Shown: one piece after another, positions 33,466 through 42,382 of the stretch
Numbering within the stretch: position 1 is the first letter of the stretch
How the letters are laid out: each line of letters begins with the position of its first letter
Assembly: GCA_021773565.1 (NCBI GenBank)
Contig: JAJFJZ010000001.1
Coordinates: forward strand, 1-64,000
From: Gammaproteobacteria bacterium
Lineage (GTDB): Bacteria > Pseudomonadota > Gammaproteobacteria > Pseudomonadales > Azotimanducaceae
DNA length: 64,000 bases
Direction of reading: 5' to 3'
The notes under the pieces: generated by a model
Database searches by the model: none
The model's input: only the letters and a program-made list of their open reading frames with translations
Told to the model about the DNA's origin: nothing
Program-made: the position numbers and the translations under genes

Positions 33466-34803
33466 ATGAATCGCAGACAGTTTGTTAAGTGGCTTTCAAG
33501 TACTACCTGTTTGGGACTCGTGGGACTACCAACTCGAAATTCGTTGGCGCAGCAAACACCATTTACAGATTACAAATGCCTTGTTAGCATTTTTATGGAA
33601 GGTGGGAACGATGCCTTCAACCTTGTCACTCCCAGCAGCAACGCCGAATACAATGTCTACGCAAACGCAAGACAATCCCTTGCTCTCTCACAGGCAGACT
33701 TGTTACCAATATTCCCCGACAATCCAGACGGCGCCGATTATGGGATTCACCCCCTGGCAAATGGACTTCAAAATCTATTTGATTCAAGCAATCTGGCAAT
33801 CATTGCCAATACCGGGCCGTTAATAGAACCGGTAACACTGAGTGCTTTGTCAGAGGGAAGCGTTGAAATTCCGGACCAGCTATTTTCGCACAATGATCAG
33901 CGGGACCAATGGCAGTCATTAAGTGGCAATTTGCCCCTCAGCAGTGGCTGGGCGGGCCGCATTGCTGATGTGCTACTCAGTGAAACCGCAGAACAAAAAC
34001 TTGCACTCAATGTATCAGCTAGCGGCGGTAACCTGTTCCAGGCAGGAAACCAGACCAGAACTTTTAGTGTGGGGTTAAATGGTGCCGGTAAGTATGATGC
34101 TCTGGAAAACAAGGCTAACCTGGGAAAACAAAGGCGGGATGCCTGGGACAAGTATCTTGCAGCAGGTTTTGACAATATGCACGCAAGGGCACTAGCGGAA
34201 GTTCATCAACGTTCTCTGGCTTCCAAGGATCTGATAAACAATGCCTTGAGCCTTGCGCCCTCATTTAACTCCCTGTTTTCCTCAAGCCGTCTCGGGCGTC
34301 GACTAAGAGTCGTGGCGCGACTCATAGCAGTAAAAGACGAATTTGAAATGCACCGCCAAATTTTTAACGTGAAGCAGGAAGGTTTCGACACCCACGACAA
34401 CCAGAACCGGGATCAACCCGGACTTATTGAGGATCTTAGCCACTCGATGGAAGCTTTTAATGAGGCAATGATTCAAATTGGCATGGAGGATCATGTAGTT
34501 GCATTCACACAATCTGATTTTGGGCGATCTCTTAGCAGTAATGGAGATGGAACTGATCACGGTTGGGGTGGACATCATCTGGTGATGGGTGGGCCGGTAC
34601 ACGGCCGAAACATTTACGGGACTATGCCAATACTGGAAATCGGCGGACCGGATGATGCAAGAGGTGGCAGAATGATCCCCACATTATCGGTTGATCAGTA
34701 TGCAGCTACGCTAGCACGCTGGTTTGGAGTGAAAGAAGCAGATTTGGTCCATATTGCACCTCATCTGGCAAATTTCCAGGAGTCGAACATCGGGTTTCTG
34801 TAA
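33466..34803 (+). CDS. DUF1501 family exported protein
   Basis: A 445-residue protein with a Tat-type signal (NRRQFVKWLSSTTCLGLVGL) and cleavage near SLA-QQ. The body has the DUF1501 layout, related to alkaline-phosphatase-like sulfatase folds: FMEGGNDAFNLVTP near the start, FDTHDNQNRDQPGLIEDLSHSMEAF, and FTQSDFGRSLSSNGDGTDHGWGGHHLVMGG with probable metal-binding Asp/His. It starts ten bases after the DUF1800 stop, so the two are co-transcribed. Its exported folded state fits the Tat route. Confidence 0.86.
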   Translation: MNRRQFVKWLSSTTCLGLVGLPTRNSLAQQTPFTDYKCLVSIFMEGGNDAFNLVTPSSNAEYNVYANARQSLALSQADLLPIFPDNPDGADYGIHPLANGLQNLFDSSNLAIIANTGPLIEPVTLSALSEGSVEIPDQLFSHNDQRDQWQSLSGNLPLSSGWAGRIADVLLSETAEQKLALNVSASGGNLFQAGNQTRTFSVGLNGAGKYDALENKANLGKQRRDAWDKYLAAGFDNMHARALAEVHQRSLASKDLINNALSLAPSFNSLFSSSRLGRRLRVVARLIAVKDEFEMHRQIFNVKQEGFDTHDNQNRDQPGLIEDLSHSMEAFNEAMIQIGMEDHVVAFTQSDFGRSLSSNGDGTDHGWGGHHLVMGGPVHGRNIYGTMPILEIGGPDDARGGRMIPTLSVDQYAATLARWFGVKEADLVHIAPHLANFQESNIGFL

Positions 34804-34932
34804 TCCCGTTAACCTGGTTTTTCCAGGCAGATCAGCACGTTTTGTTGGCTCCGCCAACCGGCGAACAATCCTGATTGCAAATCGCGCCATTCTACGATAT
34901 CACTATCACTCCTAGTGATTTTGAAAACTACT

Positions 34933-35895
34933 ATGTCCCGGTCCGCACCTGCAAAATTTTACGAATCCGTAATCACCTTTTCAAATGGCCTGACCGGCCA
35001 GCCGGTAAAAATTCCTTCCGCTAATCCGGTTAACTACCATCAGGCAATGTCTGCTCCGCATGCAATGCCTGCAGTAAGCATTGACGGACAACTGTTTATG
35101 CCACATACCGATCGACCCAGCCCGGTCATTATACTGGTTCCGGGCAGTCTGGGCGTCGCGGATTCACATCTCGCACATGCGGAGTGTTTTACCGAGTTGG
35201 GATTTGCGGTCTGTGTGATAGATCCTTTTGCGGCACGCAAGGTTTCATCCACCGTGGCAAACCAAACTCAGTATTCCTTTGCGGCAAGCGCCTGGGACGT
35301 GCTCGCAACAGCTGCATTCCTGCAACAGCTTGAATCCATAGATAGTGCGCGAATCGGCGCACAAGGTCATAGCAGGGGGGGATCTGCTGTGCTCACTGCT
35401 GCAAATAAGACATTTGCAGCTGCGTTTGAGCAACCCGAATTAAAAGCAGTTTATGCGGCCTATCCCTGGTGTGGACACCAGTTTTTAGCGCCCAATATTG
35501 GAGCTACAATACTTAGGGCCGTGATAGGGGATCGGGACGAATGGTGCCTGCCACAACAGGTACAGGGGCACATTCACACAATGAGGGTAAGCGGGGGTAA
35601 TGCCAGTATCAAAATCTTTCCCGGAGCCCAACACAGTTTTGACCGGGGTAGCGCTATTGAGTTAATCGCCGATGCTGCCGTATCTCCAGCTGCCCCCACA
35701 TGTTATCTGGATGGCACAGGGTGCTTCATTCATCCTGTTACAAACCTGGCAGATCCCGCCATTTGCGACCATGAGCTTATGGTGTACGCACTTAAAGCAG
35801 GCTACGGCAAAAAAGGTGCAAGAATTGGTAGCAAAGACAATCAGGCCGCAGATTTTCGCACTGACATGGTCACTTTCTGGAATGAAAGCCTTTAA
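34933..35895 (+). CDS. Dienelactone hydrolase family protein
   Basis: A 320-residue alpha/beta hydrolase. LVPGSLGVADSHLAHAECFTELGFAVCVIDPFAARKV leads to the nucleophile elbow GAQGHSRGGSAVL (Ser about residue 147), and GAQHSFDRG holds the catalytic His. The nucleophile is Ser, not the Cys of true dienelactone hydrolase. It has no signal peptide. GTG or TTG starts four to six codons upstream are also open. It stands alone after the DUF1501 gene. Confidence 0.8.
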   Translation: MSRSAPAKFYESVITFSNGLTGQPVKIPSANPVNYHQAMSAPHAMPAVSIDGQLFMPHTDRPSPVIILVPGSLGVADSHLAHAECFTELGFAVCVIDPFAARKVSSTVANQTQYSFAASAWDVLATAAFLQQLESIDSARIGAQGHSRGGSAVLTAANKTFAAAFEQPELKAVYAAYPWCGHQFLAPNIGATILRAVIGDRDEWCLPQQVQGHIHTMRVSGGNASIKIFPGAQHSFDRGSAIELIADAAVSPAAPTCYLDGTGCFIHPVTNLADPAICDHELMVYALKAGYGKKGARIGSKDNQAADFRTDMVTFWNESL

Positions 35896-35924
35896 AAATC
35901 CCCAGGATAAACCGGGAGAAGTAG

Positions 35925-35952
35925 GGCCGGATACCTGGAACGGTATCCGGCC
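35925..35952. terminator. Strong 11-bp hairpin between convergent genes
   Basis: GGCCGGATACC (35925-35935) pairs perfectly with GGTATCCGGCC (35942-35952) around six bases. It lies between the convergent hydrolase and small membrane-protein genes and could end transcription from both sides, although neither side shows a long T-run. It may instead act as a 3' stabiliser. Confidence 0.5.
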
Positions 35953-35962
35953 TTCACGAAGC

Positions 35963-36274
35963 TTACTCCATCACGCGTTCGTATATCATGGTGCAAAGTA
36001 CGGCTACAGCACCGGCATTAACGGCCATGCTGATATTCCCCAAAATTGAGGTTATGTAACCACCTAACATTGGTATGGGTTCCATGGCACCGCTTACCAT
36101 ACTCAAAGCTATAGCCATAAGTAGATACATCTGCCGTCGATCTTCCTCGACCCCCATTATTCCAGCAGCAAAGCCCAGAATGACCAGTGCCAATGCTACG
36201 TATGGCAGAGAAACAAATGCCGCTACGATAGCTACGAGAAGTGCAATTATTCTTAGTATTTTTACTACACCCAT
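35963..36274 (-). CDS. Small integral membrane protein
   Basis: A 103-residue protein with three hydrophobic segments (about residues 6-45, 50-65 and 75-98) separated by one charged loop (GVEEDRRQM). No family is recognised. The gene is isolated, with a hairpin on its 3' side and a 320-bp gap with an inverted repeat on its 5' side. Confidence 0.6.
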   Translation of the reverse strand: MGVVKILRIIALLVAIVAAFVSLPYVALALVILGFAAGIMGVEEDRRQMYLLMAIALSMVSGAMEPIPMLGGYITSILGNISMAVNAGAVAVLCTMIYERVME

Positions 36275-36596
36275 GAAGAACTCCCTCTATTTGTTACAAA
36301 ATTTTAGTTTCTGTGGTTGTACTGCATTATCCCAACCACAATTGTTGGCATACTACGCTTGCCCCGCGACATCAAATAGTAGATAAAGTTCATTTGATTT
36401 GTTATAAATATGGGGCCTGTGCATTGAAATTTGGCAACATTCCTGTTTTTCGATTTTTTCCTGTTTTAGCCCGCCATCTACGGATTCTGTGATTCAAGTC
36501 CCGGAATAGTTGTGCACATCCGGCAATCTAGCAAATATAACAATAGTGTGGATTTAACTAGCCGCACCTATAACAGGGACAGGCCGGTATTTAATA
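36275..36596. other. Intergenic region with an 8-bp inverted repeat
   Basis: No gene is seen. TGTGGTTG (36312-36319) is inverted as CAACCACA (36333-36340) with a 13-base loop, 38 bp upstream of the divergent small membrane-protein gene. The remainder is AT-rich and likely holds promoters for both flanking genes. Confidence 0.4.
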
Positions 36597-38243
36597 ATGT
36601 TCAGGATGAACAACTACCAAACAAGGCGTTGGCACGCGGAGAAGTTGCTGCAAAAACTGCCGTGTATCGTGCGTCTCTGGTTGCTCGTGTCCCCCATTAT
36701 TGTTGGACAAACCCTATTCGCTGAATTACCTCCTCCTACCCAAAATCTGGAACTTATTCCTTCGGGATCCCTTGTTATCCCCATGGACAATAACAAGCAA
36801 AATGTGGGTGTGGCATTCAATCTGAAATCTTATGGCCTGGTAAACCATCTCTTGTGGAACAATGTTCCCGTAAGATGGGCGATCAAAACGGGAAAATCAA
36901 AAGATGGCATCGATTTTAGTGTAACTGCCGAACGAATCCTGCCAAGTACAACGGCCGCAAGTTTACTCGATTTTAGGGCTGGTCCCTTTATTATCCATAA
37001 GGACTGGGTCTCCACTGCGCTGCCATTAATCACTGCTTTTTTAAACAATGTTGCGGTCTACCGCACCACGGCAGATGTAACGGTAGATATTCGCCAAACT
37101 ATCGCACAACGTAAGAAAGTTGGGGTGTTGGATGACGGCGACAAAGCCAGTATTCACACTGACATATTGGACGCTGCAGGTTTTGTACCTGGAACCCAAT
37201 ACGTGGTAATCCCCGCTGCAACACGTGCAACCATTAATGCCAATGTATGCATTACATTCGCCAGCGAGCCACATTGGGATACCACGAGCAACGATACAGA
37301 AACGGAGGCAATTCGTGCTTTCGCCGAAGGCGGTGGTAACTTTTTAGCACAATGTGCGGCCATCAAAAGTTACGAAAACAATACAAATTACGGCCTATTT
37401 CAATCCAGTGCGGGTATCGTGAAAAGAAAAATCAAAGGCGGATTTAATTACCCGCAACCTGATCTCGAGTATAGCCAGATACAGGGCGCGCTGAAAGACA
37501 AGGGCGGTTCTATTCCAGAGTTTGAACTTGCATCGGGCTCCAGTTTTATCAACGGTGCGCACAGCCATGTTAACAACCAGTCCAATTCCAACATCCATGT
37601 TGCTACAGCCTCCAGACTCACTAATGGGCCAGGATCCATGGTCTATTACCTGGGTGGCCATGAATACAAAAAACTGGATATTCAGGAACTCAATGGACGA
37701 AGGATGTATTTAAACGCAGTAATGGCCCAGGCTGACAGACCCTCGATCTGTGGATTTGCTGTTCCCCTAACGCCACCGGTACCCGACATCGTCCTTCTGA
37801 AATCGGTCCTCACACTTAACGACCCGGTAAATACAGTGTCAAAACCAAAAGCACTTCCGGGTGCCGAGCTTCTCTATACCATTCGCCTGACAAATGTAGG
37901 TGGGGGGCCAACCGATGATGATTCAGTAGTGGTGGTAGAAACCCTTCCAAGCGAAACCATGTTATATGTAAACGATCTGAATGGACCCAGCAGTGGTCCC
38001 ATCATATTTGTGGATGGAACACCTGCCAGCGGCCTGAGTTACACCTTCTCGGGGCTCACAGACCAAAATGATGACATAGAGTTTGATGAAGGCAGTCTCA
38101 ATTTCAATTACCTGCCCACTCCGGATGCGAATGGCTACGATGCCAACGTGACGGGAATACGTATAAACCCGAGCGGCCCCCTGAATAATTCCGTCTCGGG
38201 GGACCCCTATTTCGAATTACGCCTGCAGACCAAAATTCGCTAG
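36597..38243 (+). CDS. Secreted protein with amidotransferase-like region and DUF11 domain
   Basis: A 548-residue protein with a basic N-terminus and a hydrophobic signal segment ending near LFA-ELPPP. The middle (about residues 180-270) includes KVGVLDDGDKASIHTDILDAAGF and AIRAFAEGGGNFLAQCAAIKSYEN, which resembles a class I amidotransferase/ThuA-like elbow with a Cys in the nucleophile position. Residues about 400-540 are a DUF11/CARDB-like beta-sandwich (LPGAELLYTIRLTNVGGGPTDDDSVVVVETLP). It starts a run of four plus-strand genes. The role is unknown; a cell-surface location is likely. Confidence 0.65.
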   Translation: MFRMNNYQTRRWHAEKLLQKLPCIVRLWLLVSPIIVGQTLFAELPPPTQNLELIPSGSLVIPMDNNKQNVGVAFNLKSYGLVNHLLWNNVPVRWAIKTGKSKDGIDFSVTAERILPSTTAASLLDFRAGPFIIHKDWVSTALPLITAFLNNVAVYRTTADVTVDIRQTIAQRKKVGVLDDGDKASIHTDILDAAGFVPGTQYVVIPAATRATINANVCITFASEPHWDTTSNDTETEAIRAFAEGGGNFLAQCAAIKSYENNTNYGLFQSSAGIVKRKIKGGFNYPQPDLEYSQIQGALKDKGGSIPEFELASGSSFINGAHSHVNNQSNSNIHVATASRLTNGPGSMVYYLGGHEYKKLDIQELNGRRMYLNAVMAQADRPSICGFAVPLTPPVPDIVLLKSVLTLNDPVNTVSKPKALPGAELLYTIRLTNVGGGPTDDDSVVVVETLPSETMLYVNDLNGPSSGPIIFVDGTPASGLSYTFSGLTDQNDDIEFDEGSLNFNYLPTPDANGYDANVTGIRINPSGPLNNSVSGDPYFELRLQTKIR

Positions 38244-38301
38244 CTGAATAATTGCGCACGTTCCAGCATACTGGTTCGACCTTTAATGGTGGGATTTCAG
38301 A

Positions 38302-39174
38302 ATGGGAAAAGTGCTCAAATCACCGCTGCTATGGTTTATCTTAATGGGGCTTGTGCTGTTTATGCTGGATGGGGCCAGGAATAGCAAACCTGCGCAGACC
38401 ATACTTGTTACACAGGGTGACGTTCAACGCATCCACGACCAATGGCAGGCACAATCTGGAAATCCTGTATCCGGGGCCATGTTCAATGCTCTGCTGCAAG
38501 AACAGATTCAGGAACGCCGACTCTATCGCGAAGCGCTGGAGCTGGGTCTGGATGAAGATGATGTAATTGTACGGCGCCGACTGGCCCAGAAGTTGCGGTT
38601 CCTATCCGAAGATCTGGTAAATAATCGCATCATCGATGATGGTGAACTTGAAAACTATTATGCCGAAAATTCGGAAGTTTATTTCAAACCCGCAGAGATT
38701 AGTTTCAGACACATATACTTTTCGGCTGACAAACCGGTAAAAAAGGTCCATGAAACGCTTGCTATGCTGCGCTCACAGGATGATTCGCATTTACCAACAG
38801 AGCTCTGGCGCAATGCCGGGGATCCTTTCATGTTGGGCCGGTCCTTCAGAAATCAGTCACTCCGCCAGATTACCCAACAATTCGGAGCTGAATTCGCCGA
38901 TGCACTTTCCCGGTTAACCCTGCACAGCTGGCAAGGACCACTCTCCTCAGCTTTTGGCCTACACCTGGTACTTCTTGAACACTACCAGGCAGCGACTCCC
39001 TTACCCTTTGTGGAAGTGCAGGATCAGGTGCAGTTGGACTATCGTGCCGCTCGCAGAAAGGAAAGTTTCTCCAACTATCTGGATAAGCTTGCAATTAAAT
39101 ATCCCGTGATTATGGAGGCGGTAATCGAAACCGGGCAAAACACAGAAACACCGGGCAAAATTTCGCAGCCATGA
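38302..39174 (+). CDS. Membrane-anchored peptidylprolyl isomerase (parvulin, PpiC-like)
   Basis: A 290-residue protein with an uncleaved anchor (LLWFILMGLVLFML, residues 8-21). A SurA/PpiD-like helical part (QIQERRLYREALELGLDEDDVIVRRRLAQKL) is followed by a parvulin domain from EISFRHIYFSADKP. It would assist folding of exported proteins at the periplasmic face. Its stop overlaps the HupE/UreJ start (ATGA), so the two are coupled, which suggests it assists that membrane protein or its N-terminal periplasmic domain. Confidence 0.8.
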   Translation: MGKVLKSPLLWFILMGLVLFMLDGARNSKPAQTILVTQGDVQRIHDQWQAQSGNPVSGAMFNALLQEQIQERRLYREALELGLDEDDVIVRRRLAQKLRFLSEDLVNNRIIDDGELENYYAENSEVYFKPAEISFRHIYFSADKPVKKVHETLAMLRSQDDSHLPTELWRNAGDPFMLGRSFRNQSLRQITQQFGAEFADALSRLTLHSWQGPLSSAFGLHLVLLEHYQAATPLPFVEVQDQVQLDYRAARRKESFSNYLDKLAIKYPVIMEAVIETGQNTETPGKISQP

Positions 39175-40193
39175 AGCTCTTAATCTCCTGGCTGGCATTA
39201 CTACTCATCCCCCTGTTGAGCATTACAGAAAACGCCACCGCCCATGAGGTGCGTCCAGCCTATCTGAGTATTACAGAAGTTTCACAAAGCCTGCCATCTG
39301 GACACTCGGACAAGTCCTTCGAGATATTATGGAAACAGCCAATTGTGAACGACAAACGCTTGCGCCTGGACCCGGTATTTCCAGAAAGCTGTATCACCAC
39401 CCTGCCGCCGCTGGACGAGGTTCTACCAGGTGCTTTAATTCGTATTTGGCAAATATCTTGTCCTGATACGGTAATACAAAGCCAGCCAATCACAATAAGA
39501 GGACTATCGAGTACGCTTACCGACGCGTGGGTAAATGTGAGTTTTCTGAACGGCACAAACTTCTCTTCTGTGCTCAAACCATCAAGCCCCGGTCTAATTA
39601 TTGGGCGCACCCAGGGCGCAGATTTAAGTGCGTATCTCACATTGGGCATTGAGCATTTATTATTCGGCTTTGATCATATCCTCTTCGTATTAGGCCTGAT
39701 GTATTTTGTGCAGGGCGCCAGAAATCTGCTAAAGACGGTTACCGCATTTACCATAGCCCATAGCATTACACTGGCAGGCTCAAGCCTTGAACTGGTGCAT
39801 CTGGCACAGGCACCCGTCGAAGCTGCCATTGCGCTCAGTATTTTGTACCTGGCTTATGAAGCCAGCAAGCCAGACAGGTCCAGTACCCTGAGTGCCCGCT
39901 CGCCCTGGTTGGTGGCCTTTATATTTGGGCTACTCCACGGCTTTGGCTTTGCAGGTGCGCTAAGCGATATCGGACTACCGGACAAAACCACCATCCTTGC
40001 GCTGTTACTATTTAACATCGGGGTAGAGATCGGGCAGCTGATAGTCCTTGGTGCTTTTCTGGGATTCATGTACTTCTTTTCCCGATGGATGCACAAATTC
40101 CCATCCTGGTTGATACAATCACCCCTGTATGTCATGGGGGCACTTTCCAGCTACTGGTTTTTGCAGCGTGCGATGCCCATAATCGGAGTATGA
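39171..40193 (+). CDS. HupE/UreJ family membrane protein
   Basis: A 340-residue protein with a signal peptide ending TAHEVRPAYL, a periplasmic domain of about 125 residues, then a HupE/UreJ-type membrane domain with six or seven helices: LGIEHLLFGFDHILFVLGL, FTIAHSITL and FGLLHGFGFAGAL carry the conserved His and Asp of this family. HupE and UreJ are linked to nickel supply; the ligand here is not shown. It is coupled to a parvulin gene and followed 15 bp later by a CDF exporter, which points to metal handling. Confidence 0.85.
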   Translation: MKLLISWLALLLIPLLSITENATAHEVRPAYLSITEVSQSLPSGHSDKSFEILWKQPIVNDKRLRLDPVFPESCITTLPPLDEVLPGALIRIWQISCPDTVIQSQPITIRGLSSTLTDAWVNVSFLNGTNFSSVLKPSSPGLIIGRTQGADLSAYLTLGIEHLLFGFDHILFVLGLMYFVQGARNLLKTVTAFTIAHSITLAGSSLELVHLAQAPVEAAIALSILYLAYEASKPDRSSTLSARSPWLVAFIFGLLHGFGFAGALSDIGLPDKTTILALLLFNIGVEIGQLIVLGAFLGFMYFFSRWMHKFPSWLIQSPLYVMGALSSYWFLQRAMPIIGV

Positions 40194-40208
40194 AGCCGAC
40201 CGGACCCT

Positions 40209-41141
40209 GTGATGCCCCCTGCTAATACCCCTGATACAACAAAGCTGGATTTTGCGGGAAAGTCGCGTCTTCTAAAACTCGCCACCTATGCATCGGTCGC
40301 AACTGCGCTGGTATTGATTGTCACCAAGCTGGCAGCATGGTTTATGACGGGTTCAGTCAGCATTCTGGCATCCCTGGTTGATTCAGTTATGGATAGCCTG
40401 GCATCACTGATTAACCTTGCAGCCGTTCGCTACTCTCTTCAACCTCCCGACGAAGAACATCGCTTTGGTCATGGTAAAGCAGAATCGTTAGCGGGTTTGG
40501 CACAAGCCGCATTTATTTGTGGATCGGCGATATTTCTTGTTTTGCACGCGATTGAGCGTATTCGTTTTCCACACGAACTTGAAGATTTATCAATAGGTAT
40601 CGGCGTAATGCTGGGCACGATCATTCTCACTCTGGGATTGCTTGCCATTCAAAGACACGTCATAGCGCGCACTGGTTCAACGGCTATCAAGGCAGATGCC
40701 TTACACTACACAACCGACGTCCTTACCAACGCAAGTATAGTTGCAGCACTTTACATAAGCTCATTAGGTTGGTCCTGGGCCGACCCGGTATTTGCAATAG
40801 TAATAGCGATGTATATTTTTTACAGTGCAATGCAGATCGGGACAGAAGCCTTTCAGTTATTGATGGACCGTGAGTTACCCCATTCGGTACAACAAAAAAT
40901 CAGCGACATCGCACTAAATCACCCCAGGGTGCACGGCGTTCATGATTTAAGAACCCGCCAATCGGGACAAACCCGATTCGTGCAAATACACATTGAGATG
41001 GACGACGAATTACCGCTAATTGAGGCGCATGAAGTGGCAGACGAGGTTGAAGAAGCAATAAACAGGGAGATACCGGATGCTGAAGTATTAATCCATCAGG
41101 ATCCGGTCAGTGCTGACGATGCCAAACTTGGAGAGCTTTGA
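40209..41141 (+). CDS. Cation diffusion facilitator (CDF) metal exporter
   Basis: A 310-residue FieF-like antiporter. Helix 2 has SLVDSVMDSLASL and helix 5 has ALHYTTDVLTN, giving the Asp-Asp/His-Asp metal site of the family; HRFGHGKAESLAGL is the conserved cytoplasmic loop. The C-terminal cytoplasmic domain (VHGVHDLRTRQSG...FVQIHIEMD) binds additional metal. It exports divalent cations such as Zn2+ or Fe2+. It closes the block that begins with the secreted DUF11 protein. Confidence 0.9.
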   Translation: MMPPANTPDTTKLDFAGKSRLLKLATYASVATALVLIVTKLAAWFMTGSVSILASLVDSVMDSLASLINLAAVRYSLQPPDEEHRFGHGKAESLAGLAQAAFICGSAIFLVLHAIERIRFPHELEDLSIGIGVMLGTIILTLGLLAIQRHVIARTGSTAIKADALHYTTDVLTNASIVAALYISSLGWSWADPVFAIVIAMYIFYSAMQIGTEAFQLLMDRELPHSVQQKISDIALNHPRVHGVHDLRTRQSGQTRFVQIHIEMDDELPLIEAHEVADEVEEAINREIPDAEVLIHQDPVSADDAKLGEL

Positions 41142-41157
41142 ATTTGTAAACTGTTCC

Positions 41158-41436
41158 CTATGCAGACTGGTTTCCAAACCTTTTTGCTGATCTTGATTTG
41201 GCTTTGGCAGCTTCAATTTCACGGTTTTTTGCGGGCGCAGGAGTTACCAGAGAATCTATCAACTCTCGCGCTACCACTTCAACCCTGTCAACAGCCCGTT
41301 CAAAAACTGCTTCATTAATTTTTGATGGCTTTGCAGTGCCGCTCAATTTTCGTACAAACAGCAAGGCTGAGGCACGCACTTCCTCCTCTGTCGCAGGAGG
41401 CTCGTAATTGAACAGTGTTTTGATATTTCGGCACAT
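41158..41436 (-). CDS. DUF2277 family protein
   Basis: A 92-residue soluble protein. MCRNIKTLFNYEPPATEEEVRASALLFVRKLSG is the highly conserved start of DUF2277, with an invariant Cys at position 2, and the tail is basic (AKAKSRSAKRFG). No function is established for the family. It lies 35 bp after the TauD-like gene on the same strand, so they are probably co-transcribed. Confidence 0.88.
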   Translation of the reverse strand: MCRNIKTLFNYEPPATEEEVRASALLFVRKLSGTAKPSKINEAVFERAVDRVEVVARELIDSLVTPAPAKNREIEAAKAKSRSAKRFGNQSA

Positions 41437-41470
41437 GCTAATGCTCCTTTTTCTTGCGCGTTTTTCGCGC

Positions 41471-42286
41471 TTAAGCTACCGGCCGTGAATCTGCAACTAC
41501 AGACACACGCTCTCCATACCGACTGTGCGGGAAATAGTCCCAGACTGCATGATGTTGTGTACAGCGGTTGTCCCACAGGGTAAGTGTATCGGGTTGCCAC
41601 TGAACTCTTGCGATTAGTCTGGGTGTACTGGCAATATGTTGGTACAACATACTAAGTATGGCGCGACTCTCGGCCGGTTTCAGGCCTTTTATGTGCGAGG
41701 TAAATCCGGAGTTCACATACAGTACTTTTCGTCCGGTTTCCGGGTGCGTCACAATTACAGGATGCGTATTTCTGGGGTAGCCACCTTCCGGTGGAGTAGA
41801 TTTATAACTACCCACATAAGGTATTGCTCCATCATGAACCGCCTCAAGACCATCAAGCATAGCTTTCATCGTGTCTGACAGCAGTTCATAGGCAAGGTAC
41901 ATATCTGCAAACAGTGTATCCCCACCGCCGCATTCCGGTGTTTCCGTTATATATAATGCGGACGCAAGTGGAGGAAACTCATCGCATGTCACATCGGTGT
42001 GCCAGCCTTCACCAGCGGTATAGACTGATTCGGCAGTTGTCTTAACCCGCAAAATTTCAGGGTGTTTGGTCTGATCCTTGTACATCGGGTGAACGTGGAG
42101 TGTCCCAAACCTGCGGGCAAACGCTTTGTGTTGGTCGCGGTTGAGTTTCTGGTTTCGAAATACCAATACACCCCAGTCCATGAAGGCCTGGTGTAGCTGT
42201 ACAAATGTTTGCTCGTCCAGCTCCTGGGCCAGATCTACGCCATCTACCTCAGCTCCAAGGTGCGGTGTTATTGGTGATAACTCCAT
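41471..42286 (-). CDS. TauD/TfdA family dioxygenase
   Basis: An Fe(II)/2-oxoglutarate-dependent dioxygenase of 271 residues. The iron ligands are H96 and D98 in WHTDV and the distal His in CTQHHAVWDY (about 245), with Arg260 for 2-oxoglutarate; spacing closely follows TauD. TauD hydroxylates taurine to release sulfite; related enzymes act on 2,4-D, alkyl sulfates and others. No sulfonate importer is next to it, so the substrate is open. Confidence 0.87.
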   Translation of the reverse strand: MELSPITPHLGAEVDGVDLAQELDEQTFVQLHQAFMDWGVLVFRNQKLNRDQHKAFARRFGTLHVHPMYKDQTKHPEILRVKTTAESVYTAGEGWHTDVTCDEFPPLASALYITETPECGGGDTLFADMYLAYELLSDTMKAMLDGLEAVHDGAIPYVGSYKSTPPEGGYPRNTHPVIVTHPETGRKVLYVNSGFTSHIKGLKPAESRAILSMLYQHIASTPRLIARVQWQPDTLTLWDNRCTQHHAVWDYFPHSRYGERVSVVADSRPVA

Positions 42287-42382
42287 ATTTATACCTCCAT
42301 CGGCTAAGCCCAGGTTACCTTACCACAAACTGTTTATATGCTAATCTGCCGGTAATTCCCACTATTTCACAGGTTTTACATC

